The notes under the pieces: generated by a model
What the model was told of the DNA's origin: nothing
The model's database searches: none
What the model saw: the letters and a program-made list of their open reading frames with translations, nothing else
Position numbers and translations under genes: made by a program
Shown here: positions 1 through 6,002 of the stretch, one piece after another
How the letters are laid out: each line of letters begins with the position of its first letter
Position numbering within the stretch: position 1 is the first letter of the stretch
NCBI GenBank assembly: GCA_900767505.1
Contig: CAAFZG010000145.1
Coordinates: forward strand, 1 to 6,188
Length of the DNA: 6,188 bases
Source: Methanomassiliicoccales archaeon
GTDB taxonomy: Archaea; Thermoplasmatota; Thermoplasmata; Methanomassiliicoccales; Methanomethylophilaceae
Direction: 5' to 3'

Positions 1-19
1 CACGACGCTCTTCCGATCT
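1..19 (+). other. Illumina TruSeq adapter remnant (artefact)
   Basis: The first 19 bases, CACGACGCTCTTCCGATCT, are identical to the 3' end of the Illumina TruSeq read-1 (P5-side) adapter. A match of this length at the exact end of a contig is not a coincidence. The stretch happens to remain open in the srp54 reading frame, so an automatic gene caller would extend the partial protein through it and add about six false residues (HDALPI). Genomic sequence should be read from base 20 onward. Confidence 0.96.
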
Positions 20-897
20 CCGATGCCGCACTCATAGTCAAGAACGGTATGGCGCACTTCAAGGACAAGAAGATCGTCATAATCGATACGTCCGGAAGGC
101 ATGCCCTCGAGGACGACCTCATCGAGGAGATCAAGAAGATCGCCGAAGTTGCCAAGCCCGACGAGAGGATCCTCGTTCTGGATTCGCAGGTCGGTCAGCA
201 GGCTGGACCGCAGGCAGAGGCGTTCCACAACGCTGTCGGCGTCACAGGCGTCATCCTTACCAAGATGGACGGAACCGCCAAGGGAGGCGGTGCGATATCC
301 GCCATCTCGAAGACCAACGCCAGGATCGTATTCCTCGGAACCGGGGAGCACATACGCGACCTGGAGGCCTTCGACCCCAACAAGTTCATATCGAGGCTGC
401 TCGGAATGGGAGATCTATCAGGTCTCGTCCAGATGGCAGCCGAGGAGATCGACGATCAGGAAGCGATGGAGGCCGTCAGCAAGGCGATGATGACCGGCCG
501 CTTCAATCTGAACGACATGTACTATCAGATGGTCGCCATGGGCAAGATGGGAACACTCCAGAAGCTCATGGGCATGCTTCCCGGCATGAGCGCCTTCGAG
601 GACAAGATCGACTACGATGCTTCTCAGAAGAAGATCGCAGTCTTCCGTACCATCATGGACTCCATGACCAAGGAGGAGAAGGAGGACCCGTCGATCATCA
701 AGGCAAAGAGGGTCGAGAGGATCGCGGCCGGTGCCGGAGTCAGCACACACGACGTCCGTGAACTGCTGAAGCAGTACAACACCACCAAGAAAACAATGTC
801 GTCGTTCGGAAAGGACCGCAAGATCCGCAAGCAGATGATGAAGCAGATGGCCGGCGTCGATCTCGACAGTCTGAAGGAACTGCAGGGATCCGAATGA
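20..897 (+). CDS. srp54: Signal recognition particle 54 kDa protein, C-terminal part
   Basis: GTPase subunit of the signal recognition particle. It binds 7S RNA and signal peptides as they leave the ribosome and delivers the complex to the receptor FtsY at the membrane. The gene is cut off at its 5' end by the contig edge. The N-terminal domain and the P-loop are missing, and about 290 of the usual roughly 450 residues remain. The G-domain motifs DTSGRH (bases 85-102), TKMDG (from 259) and the GTGE loop are visible, followed by LGMGDLSGLV at the G/M-domain junction. The methionine-rich M domain follows, with the RNA-binding segment (RVERIAAGAG, then DVRELLKQY). The reading frame is open upstream of the ATG at 49, and the residues before it (DAALIVKNG) fit the family, so that ATG is internal and not the start. 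The stop overlaps the trmY start as ATGA. The archaeal name srp54 is used; the bacterial equivalent is ffh. Confidence 0.96.
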
Positions 898-1487
898 GGT
901 ACTTCGTAATCACCGGTCACAGGGCTGTCACAAGCGGGAACTTCAAGCTCGACGACATCGCCGGAGGCGCCGGAAGGCTGGACATCCTGTGCAGATGCGT
1001 CAACTCGGCGTTCTTCCTCAGTCATGACCTCCGCAAGGATGTGGAGATCTACCTCTGTCTGATGGGCGGCGACGATGCTCCGAAGACAGTGATATTCAAG
1101 GGGGATGAGCTCAGATACCTGAACCCTGACGAGAGGAGCACGGCTTCGCTCATACGCAACGCCCTTCTCAAACCCGTCGGAAATGATGAGGAGGTCAGGT
1201 CGTCGCCCGGCGTCTACGCCACACGCATGCCCTTCTCCGAGGTCCTGAGGAAGCTTTCCGGCAAGGGGAGCTTCGTCTATCTCAAAGAGGACGGGGAGGA
1301 CAGCAGGGAGTTCGAGTTCCCTCCGAATCCTATATTCATATTGGGAGACAACCGCGATCTCACTGAAGAGGAGGAGCAGATCCTTCTCGGCTACAGCCCG
1401 GACAAGATATGCATAGGCCCCCGCAGTCTCCATGCGGACCATTGCATGATCATAGTCCAGAACGATCTGGACCGCAGGGAGGCATGA
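894..1487 (+). CDS. trmY: tRNA (pseudouridine(54)-N(1))-methyltransferase TrmY
   Basis: SAM-dependent methyltransferase of the SPOUT (trefoil-knot) family. It methylates N1 of pseudouridine 54 in the T-loop of archaeal tRNA, where m1-pseudouridine takes the place of bacterial ribothymidine. The protein has 197 residues, the normal full length. Family landmarks are FVITGHRA near the N terminus, the GAGRLDILCRCVNSAFFLSH block (residues 26-44), LGDNRDLTEEEE (150-161), which forms part of the knotted SAM site, and the C-terminal GPRSLHADHCM followed by NDLDR. The start at 894 is chosen because its ATG shares bases with the srp54 stop (ATGA) and the protein begins at the expected MRxFVI. No strong ribosome binding site precedes it, so translation is probably coupled to srp54. 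I know of no functional reason for the srp54 neighbour beyond both serving translation. Confidence 0.95.
   Translation: MRYFVITGHRAVTSGNFKLDDIAGGAGRLDILCRCVNSAFFLSHDLRKDVEIYLCLMGGDDAPKTVIFKGDELRYLNPDERSTASLIRNALLKPVGNDEEVRSSPGVYATRMPFSEVLRKLSGKGSFVYLKEDGEDSREFEFPPNPIFILGDNRDLTEEEEQILLGYSPDKICIGPRSLHADHCMIIVQNDLDRREA
1477..1482 (+). promoter_or_regulatory. Ribosome binding site of the zinc-ribbon gene
   Basis: GGGAGG lies six bases upstream of the ATG at 1489, inside the last codons of trmY. It supports 1489 as the true start of the small zinc-ribbon protein and shows that this gene is translated in its own right. Confidence 0.7.
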
Positions 1488-1488
1488 C

Positions 1489-1689
1489 ATGGCAGACAAC
1501 ATCGAGAGGATACCGCAGCACAGGCATTGCGTCAACTGCGGCAAGGCCTTCGTCGGAGAGGGGCAGTTCTGCTCCGCACAGTGCAAGAACACGGCCGGCG
1601 ATGAGGTCAAGGGGAAGCTCCGCAAGCTCGGACTGATATGGGTGGCCATCATCGTGGTCACCGGTATTCTGGTAATCGGTGTCCTATGA
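1489..1689 (+). CDS. Zinc-ribbon protein with C-terminal membrane anchor (DUF2116-like)
   Basis: A 66-residue protein of unknown function. Residues 14-32 hold four cysteines in the order CX2C (14, 17) and CX3C (28, 32), a small treble-clef or zinc-ribbon fold. A basic stretch (KGKLRKLG) leads into a hydrophobic segment at about 48-66 (WVAIIVVTGILVIGVL) that runs to the C terminus. There is no signal peptide, so the expected topology is tail-anchored with the zinc ribbon in the cytoplasm. The layout matches the archaeal family I remember as DUF2116 (zinc ribbon plus helix); the family name is from memory. It starts one base after the trmY stop and ends in an ATGA overlap with the coaD fusion, so it sits within a translationally coupled run. 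Its role is unknown. Because srp54 is two genes upstream, a membrane-targeting or translation-linked role is possible but unproven. Confidence 0.85.
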   Translation: MADNIERIPQHRHCVNCGKAFVGEGQFCSAQCKNTAGDEVKGKLRKLGLIWVAIIVVTGILVIGVL

Positions 1690-2627
1690 CCGTGGCGGTA
1701 GCGGGCACATTCGACGTCCTGCACGACGGTCACAAGGCCCTTCTGGACAGGTCCTTCGAATTCGGGGACCATGTGATGATAGGGATAACATCCGACCGCA
1801 TGGCCTCGGAAGGCCGCAGGGTCGCAGTACCCTTCCATCTGAGGAAGGCGGGATTGGAGGCGTACCTCTCCGGAAGGAGCGGTTATGACATCTTCGAGAT
1901 CGACAGCCTCTACGGTCCCGACGAGGTTATGGACGATGTCTCGGTGCTCGTAGTCTCGGAGGAGACCGCCGGCAACGCGGAGCTGCTGAACAAGCGCCGC
2001 GTATCGAGAGGCCTGGAGCCCATGGAGATATGCGTCGTGCCGCTGGTCATGGCCGATGACGGGGACAAGATAAGCGCGTCCATGATCATGGAAGGCGTCT
2101 ACGGGCGTTCGGGGCATTCCAAGGTCCCCGATATCGCCGTCGGATCGCTCAATCCCGTGAAGGTCGAGGCTGTGCGTTCTGTCATGGAGAGGATCTTCGG
2201 CGAAGTACGCATAACCGCCGTGGACGCTCCGAGCGGGGTCCCGCCGCAGCCGTTCGAGGAGCAGACCCATCAGGGATCGCTGAACAGGGCACGTGCCGCG
2301 TTGGGCGACCATGACATGGCCGTCGGTATCGAGGCAGGCGTGTTCGAGATGCTGGACGGTCTGTACGATATACAGCATTGCAGCATCGTCAGCTCCGACG
2401 GAAGGGAGACCTTCGGTCACGGATCGGGGTTCAGATACCCGGACAGCATAGCCGACGAGGTCCGCAACGGGCTCTCGGTGGGAGATGCGGTCAAGAAGAT
2501 CTACGGGGACACCGACATCGGACGCAGACAGGGTGTGATAGGCCTTCTCAGCCGCGGACTGATCGACAGGAAGACGCTGACCGAGCAGTCCGTCCTCGCC
2601 GCGATGATCCCAAGGTTAAGCGGGTGA
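1686..2627 (+). CDS. Bifunctional phosphopantetheine adenylyltransferase / inosine-xanthosine triphosphatase (fusion)
   Basis: A 313-residue fusion of two enzymes. Residues 1 to about 145 are archaeal phosphopantetheine adenylyltransferase (CoaD type), which transfers AMP from ATP to 4'-phosphopantetheine in coenzyme A synthesis. The nucleotidyltransferase motif GTFDVLHDGH (7-16) and the second ATP-site motif KISASMI (128-134, the ISSTxI equivalent) are both present. Residues from about 148 to 313 are a YjjX/DUF84-type inosine/xanthosine triphosphatase, which removes deaminated purine triphosphates. Landmarks are AVGSLNPVKVEAV (151-163), GVPPQPFEEQT (184-194), AVGIEAGVF (212-220) and GHGSGFRYP (244-252). 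The start at 1686 overlaps the previous stop as ATGA; an in-frame ATG at 1638 would add 16 unrelated residues inside the zinc-ribbon gene and is rejected. As I recall, the same fusion occurs in Thermoplasma relatives. Both active sites look intact, so two working activities are likely. Confidence 0.93.
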   Translation: MTVAVAGTFDVLHDGHKALLDRSFEFGDHVMIGITSDRMASEGRRVAVPFHLRKAGLEAYLSGRSGYDIFEIDSLYGPDEVMDDVSVLVVSEETAGNAELLNKRRVSRGLEPMEICVVPLVMADDGDKISASMIMEGVYGRSGHSKVPDIAVGSLNPVKVEAVRSVMERIFGEVRITAVDAPSGVPPQPFEEQTHQGSLNRARAALGDHDMAVGIEAGVFEMLDGLYDIQHCSIVSSDGRETFGHGSGFRYPDSIADEVRNGLSVGDAVKKIYGDTDIGRRQGVIGLLSRGLIDRKTLTEQSVLAAMIPRLSG

Positions 2628-2628
2628 T
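2623..2628 (+). promoter_or_regulatory. Ribosome binding site of glcD, overlapping the upstream stop codon
   Basis: GGTGAT is complementary to the ATCACC at the 3' end of archaeal 16S rRNA and lies five bases before the ATG at 2634. The TGA inside it is the stop codon of the coaD/ITPase fusion. Terminating ribosomes therefore finish directly on the initiation site of the next gene, which favours coupled translation and fixes the glcD start. Confidence 0.75.
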
Positions 2629-2633
2629 TACAT

Positions 2634-4178
2634 ATGTTCTACAGACAGAAGATCTCTCCAAGTTCCAAATATCAGACCGATGAATCGAAACTCACGGGGA
2701 AGGCGGTCCATGTGATCATCCCCGTGGACATATCGGAGCTCAAGGAGGCCGTCAGGGTCAACAATTACAAGGGGAACCCGATCACCGTGTCCGCCATGCG
2801 CACCGGAGTGTGCGGAGGGTCGGTGGCGATGGAGGGCGATGTCCTGTCCCTGGAGAGGCTGTCCGGCGTGACCGGTGTCGGAAGGGACGAGCGCGGTTAT
2901 TTCCTGAGAGTCCTTCCGTGCACCACGATCGGGGAGATCGACAGGGTCCTAAGGGACCGCGATTTCTCCAAGCTGCAGGATGTCACAGAGGGTGCCGCGG
3001 AATCGCTCCGCAGCGAACCGACATCCTATTTCTATCCCGTGGACCCGACGGAGCTGGGAGGCTCCATCGGAGGGAACATCGCATGCAATTCATCCGGGCC
3101 GAGGACCTACCGCTACGGCCCCACTCGCGACTGGGTGAGGAGGCTCATGGTCGTGCTTCCGGAAGGCCAGTCGATAGACGTCACAAGAGGAGATGTTATA
3201 GCAGACGGCAAACGCTTCTGCATACCCGCTGGACGTGCGTTCTATTCGTTCGATATCCCCTCTTACGAGTATAACGATTCTGTCAAGAACGCCACAGGCC
3301 CGATGTTCCGCGAGGGTATGGACCTCGTGGACCTGTTCATCGGTTCCGAGGGGATATTCGGGGTCATCGCCGAAGCGGACATCTATGTGATCCCGCGCCG
3401 TCCGCTGATCTCGAACATACTGTTCTTCCCAGACGATTCCGAGTGTCTGGGGGTCATACGCGACATCAGGGCCGACGATACGATAGAGCCAGAGTTCCTG
3501 GAGTACATGGACGGAAGGTCACTGGACCTCATCCGCGGAGTCATGTCCGAGGATCCCGTTCTGATAAAGGTCCCCTCGATTCCGGAGGATGCGGGATCGG
3601 CGCTGTTCTTCGACGTCCAGGACAACGGCGATGTCGATGCCGTCTACGACAGGATACGCTCCATCGCGGAGGCCCACGGGGCATCGTTCGGAACATCCTG
3701 GTGCGGACACGAGGAACAGGACCGCAGCAGGATGAGGGAGCTCAGGCATGCGATCCCCAGGACGATATTCGAGTATGTGGCCTCCCTGAAGGGGAAGATG
3801 CCCGCGATCCACAAGATGGGCACGGACATGTCGGTGCCCGACGACAAGGCCGACGAGATGATGTCCTACTATTCCGAACAGCTGGGCCGGGCCGGCCTGG
3901 ACTATGTGATATTCGGTCACATCGGGAACAACCATCCCCATGTGGAGATCATCCTGAAGTCCATGGATGATTTCGCGAAGGCCAAGGAGGTCTATGCGAG
4001 GTTCGCCGAGAAGGCGGTCGAACTGGGAGGATCCCCGAGTGCCGAGCACGGGATAGGCAAGATCAAGGTCGATTACATGCTCATGATGTACGGTCCGGAA
4101 GGCGTCGACGGGATACGCAGGATAAAGAACGTCCTCGATCCGAAGAACATCCTCTGCAGAGGCAACCTCATCGGGTGA
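2634..4178 (+). CDS. GlcD/D-lactate dehydrogenase-type FAD-linked oxidoreductase
   Basis: Flavoenzyme of the vanillyl-alcohol-oxidase/PCMH superfamily that oxidises a 2-hydroxy acid (D-lactate, glycolate or similar) to the 2-oxo acid. Its place directly before etfB and etfA suggests that it passes electrons to the Etf. It has 514 residues, somewhat longer than the roughly 460 usual in the family. Landmarks are KYQTDES (12-18), the FAD pyrophosphate loop TGVCGGS (57-63), PVDPTELGGSIGGN (135-148) with GPRTYRYG (155-162), FIGSEGIFGVI (235-245), and the C-terminal catalytic motifs FGHIGNNHPHVEI (427-439), AEHGIGK (470-476) and DPKNIL (502-507). The usual RGAGTG loop reads SAMRTG. No CCG or iron-sulphur domain is fused to it and no GlcF/HdrD partner is next to it. 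The start at 2634 has a GGTGAT site. Substrate is not determined; other members act on 2-hydroxyglutarate or alkyl-dihydroxyacetone phosphate. Confidence 0.88.
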   Translation: MFYRQKISPSSKYQTDESKLTGKAVHVIIPVDISELKEAVRVNNYKGNPITVSAMRTGVCGGSVAMEGDVLSLERLSGVTGVGRDERGYFLRVLPCTTIGEIDRVLRDRDFSKLQDVTEGAAESLRSEPTSYFYPVDPTELGGSIGGNIACNSSGPRTYRYGPTRDWVRRLMVVLPEGQSIDVTRGDVIADGKRFCIPAGRAFYSFDIPSYEYNDSVKNATGPMFREGMDLVDLFIGSEGIFGVIAEADIYVIPRRPLISNILFFPDDSECLGVIRDIRADDTIEPEFLEYMDGRSLDLIRGVMSEDPVLIKVPSIPEDAGSALFFDVQDNGDVDAVYDRIRSIAEAHGASFGTSWCGHEEQDRSRMRELRHAIPRTIFEYVASLKGKMPAIHKMGTDMSVPDDKADEMMSYYSEQLGRAGLDYVIFGHIGNNHPHVEIILKSMDDFAKAKEVYARFAEKAVELGGSPSAEHGIGKIKVDYMLMMYGPEGVDGIRRIKNVLDPKNILCRGNLIG

Positions 4179-4179
4179 T
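4174..4179 (+). promoter_or_regulatory. Ribosome binding site of etfB, overlapping the glcD stop codon
   Basis: A second GGTGAT with the same arrangement: its TGA is the glcD stop. The GTG start of etfB follows at 4183 after a three-base spacer. It supports the GTG as the start and suggests that the oxidoreductase and Etf subunits are made in step. Confidence 0.72.
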
Positions 4180-4182
4180 TCC

Positions 4183-4956
4183 GTGAAGTATCTGGTCTCT
4201 GTAAAGCAGGTCCCGGGGACCAACAGCGTCTCCGTCGGAGAGGACGGCACACTCAGACGCGACGGCGTCGCATCCGTTCTGAATCCTTATGACGAGTATG
4301 CTCTCAGGAAGATCCTTTCCATCAGGAAGGACGGAGACGAGGTCTCCGTCGTCACCATGGGTCCGTCCCAGGCCGTATCGGCCCTCCGCAGATGTCTCGA
4401 GCTGGGAGCGGACAATGCATATCTCATCACCGGGAAGGAGTTCGCTGGCTCGGATACATGGGCCACTTCGAGGGTCCTTTCCGCTTTCATCACCCGCTTC
4501 CAATGCGATGCGGACCTGATAGTGTTCGGGAGACAGGCCACGGACGGGGACACAGGACAGGTCCCCTACGAGACCGCGGGGATGCTGGATGTACAGCAGT
4601 TCGCCTATGTCAGTGAACTGAAGCCGTCTGAAGACGGCTTCATCGGTGTTCAGGATTACGGCGACGGGATCCGGACAGTGAAGATCCCGCAAGGCTCCGT
4701 CGTGGCATTCGATCAGGCGGACATCAACGGTGCATTCGTCACTATAGACGGCTGGCTTGCCGCACGCAACAGGGATATCGTGACGATCGACAGGGTCGTA
4801 TTGGGCCTCGGACTGTATTCCGTAGGTCTGAAAGGGTCCAAGACCAAGATCGTCTCAACGCAATCCGTGTCCGTGACCAGGCGCAACCGCAAGGTGGAGA
4901 TCAACGATCCCGCATACGCGGCTGAATTCATCATCGGACAGCTGGGGGGATCCTGA
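4183..4956 (+). CDS. etfB: Electron transfer flavoprotein beta subunit
   Basis: Beta subunit of the EtfAB flavoprotein, which holds AMP in simple Etfs or a second FAD in bifurcating ones and docks to the partner dehydrogenase. The protein has 257 residues, the normal length, starting at GTG with VSVKQVPGT near the N terminus. Landmarks are RRDGV then LNPYDEYAL (33-41), VTMGPSQA (57-64), LELGADNAYL (72-81), FAGSDTWATS (87-96), the nucleotide-binding GRQATDGDTGQV (116-127) and GLKGSKTKI (215-223). The KQVPGT opening and the SMGP/TMGP-Q segment look more like EtfB of butyryl-CoA or lactate dehydrogenase bifurcating systems than mitochondrial EtfB; this comparison is from memory. The segment around 172-200, where many EtfB proteins carry an E-x-N/R-x-P recognition-loop sequence, is divergent (FDQADINGAFVTIDGW), so docking may be specialised to the adjacent oxidoreductase. 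Its stop overlaps the etfA start by one base (TGATG). Confidence 0.92.
   Translation: MKYLVSVKQVPGTNSVSVGEDGTLRRDGVASVLNPYDEYALRKILSIRKDGDEVSVVTMGPSQAVSALRRCLELGADNAYLITGKEFAGSDTWATSRVLSAFITRFQCDADLIVFGRQATDGDTGQVPYETAGMLDVQQFAYVSELKPSEDGFIGVQDYGDGIRTVKIPQGSVVAFDQADINGAFVTIDGWLAARNRDIVTIDRVVLGLGLYSVGLKGSKTKIVSTQSVSVTRRNRKVEINDPAYAAEFIIGQLGGS
4619..4642 (+). repeat. Perfect 11-bp inverted repeat inside etfB
   Basis: Arms TGAAGCCGTCT (4619-4629) and AGACGGCTTCA (4632-4642) are exact reverse complements with GA between them. As RNA this gives a 10-bp GC-rich stem with a UGAA tetraloop. It lies in the codons for LKPSEDGF, a low-constraint surface insertion of EtfB. No T-run follows, so it does not look like a standard archaeal terminator. 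Function, if any, is unknown; it could pause the ribosome or shape mRNA stability between glcD and etfA. Confidence 0.6.
4944..4950 (+). promoter_or_regulatory. Purine-rich ribosome binding site of etfA
   Basis: GGGGGGA ends five bases before the ATG at 4956, within the last codons of etfB. It is an imperfect Shine-Dalgarno match, and together with the TGATG stop/start overlap it supports this start, which is important because it includes the cysteine cluster in the protein. Confidence 0.55.
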
Positions 4957-6002
4957 TGGGCGGTTGTTCCGGGGGCTCATGCTCCGAATGCTCCTCCGAT
5001 CCCGACAGGCTCCCGCCGGGCCTTCTGAAGGTGTACAACCTCAACCAATCCGTGGCCGACGGGGTCCTCGTATGGATAGAAACGGACGGGGACCGTGTTT
5101 CCGATCTCAGTGCAGAGCTTCTGTCAGCTGCGAAGACCCTGACGGAAGGAAGGGTGTTCGGTGTGATCTTCGGAGGAACCGAGAAGAAGGTATTGTATCC
5201 GGAGATCTTCGGATACGGCGTCGAGACGCTCTACCATGTGCGCGACCCGTCTCTGACATCGTACAGTCCCGAGGCGTATGCCGATTCCATGGCAGGACTT
5301 GTGGAGAGGATATCCCCTGCTTTGATCCTCATAGGCGCAACACCGCGCGGAAGGGAGGTCGCCCCCCGTCTTGCGGCGATGCTGTCCGCCGGGCTGACAG
5401 CCGATTGCACCTCGCTCAAAGCGGATGGCCGCAGGGTGATCATGACCAGGCCCGCGTTCGGCGGCACCCTGATGGCCGATATAGAATGCGAGGGATTCCC
5501 CCAGATGGCCACTGTCAGGGAGGGCACATTCCCCAGGCCGGAGAAGCGCGAAGGCGAGGGCACAGTGATCTATTGGCAGTCCAAGGCCCCCTATGTCAAA
5601 GATGTGATCTCCGAGTCGAAGTCCGACGTCGAAGCGTCGGACATACGCGATGCAAAGATACTGATCTCCCTCGGCGACGGGATCCGCGACAGATCGCTCA
5701 TCGATGTTGCGGAATCGGTCGCATCCAAGGTCGGAGGCATGGTGTCATGCTCCCGTTCGCTTGTCGACAAAGGTTGGATGCCCCGGAGCCGTCAGGTGGG
5801 GATGTCCGGACGTACCGTCTCTCCGGAGGTCTACATCGCATTCGGGATATCCGGTGCGGTGCAGCACATGGCGGGGCTGTCCGGGGTGAAGAAGGTGATC
5901 GTGGTGAACAGCGATCCCGATGCCCCCATACACCATTATGCGGACCTCAGTCTGATAACAGATGCGGGGGCAGTATTGAGGGAGATGGACCGTTCACTCT
6001 GA
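4956..6002 (+). CDS. etfA: Electron transfer flavoprotein alpha subunit with N-terminal cysteine cluster
   Basis: Alpha subunit of EtfAB, carrying the electron-transferring FAD in its C-terminal domain. It has 348 residues. Residues 1-13 hold C4, C9 and C12 (CX4CX2C), an extension absent from ordinary EtfA. Domain I follows, with TEGRVFGVIFG (63-73), LILIGATPRGREVAPRLAA (123-141), GLTADCTSL (146-154), RPAFGGTLMA (165-174) and PQMATVREG (182-190). The FAD domain shows SRSLVDKGW (266-274), QVGMSGRTVSP (280-290) and YIAFGISGAVQHMAGL (293-308), including the conserved QH after GISGA. The final part is divergent: where many EtfA proteins have APIF, ADYGIVGD, this one reads APIHHYADLSLITDA (323-337). 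RPAFGG is typical, from memory, of bifurcating-type EtfA. The gene overlaps etfB by one base and converges with a peroxiredoxin gene, sharing its last nine bases. Confidence 0.92.
   Translation: MGGCSGGSCSECSSDPDRLPPGLLKVYNLNQSVADGVLVWIETDGDRVSDLSAELLSAAKTLTEGRVFGVIFGGTEKKVLYPEIFGYGVETLYHVRDPSLTSYSPEAYADSMAGLVERISPALILIGATPRGREVAPRLAAMLSAGLTADCTSLKADGRRVIMTRPAFGGTLMADIECEGFPQMATVREGTFPRPEKREGEGTVIYWQSKAPYVKDVISESKSDVEASDIRDAKILISLGDGIRDRSLIDVAESVASKVGGMVSCSRSLVDKGWMPRSRQVGMSGRTVSPEVYIAFGISGAVQHMAGLSGVKKVIVVNSDPDAPIHHYADLSLITDAGAVLREMDRSL
5621..5642 (+). repeat. 8-bp inverted repeat in the etfA interdomain linker
   Basis: Arms GTCCGACG (5621-5628) and CGTCGGAC (5635-5642) flank the loop TCGAAG. 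A U-G pair can close it to a CGAA tetraloop. It lies in codons for the Asp/Ser/Glu-rich linker between the two EtfA domains (around residues 222-230), where protein constraint is low. It may be a chance product of repeated Ser-Asp codons. Confidence 0.4.

Noticed and set aside
2079..2092. 14-bp perfect palindrome TCCATGATCATGGA
   Set aside because: It encodes the Ser-Met-Ile-Met-Glu stretch next to the conserved ISxSxI ATP-site motif. With no loop-forming centre and strong protein constraint, it is best explained by codon content.
624..2420. A 598-codon open frame on the minus strand
   Set aside because: It runs antisense across four well-supported genes (srp54, trmY, zinc ribbon, coaD fusion) and its translation has no recognisable domain. 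Long antisense frames arise readily opposite GC-rich coding DNA.
2500..2633. Possible promoter for the glcD-etfBA block
   Set aside because: I found no convincing BRE/TATA pair at the usual distance. The region is fully coding for the ITPase domain, and the junction looks translationally coupled.
4209..4221. Inverted repeat GGTCCC-G-GGGACC near the etfB start
   Set aside because: Only five base pairs can form around a realistic loop, and the codons for QVPGT are conserved in the family.
3519..4250. A 243-codon minus-strand frame opposite glcD
   Set aside because: It is an antisense shadow of conserved glcD codons, with a His/Val/Leu-rich translation and no motifs.
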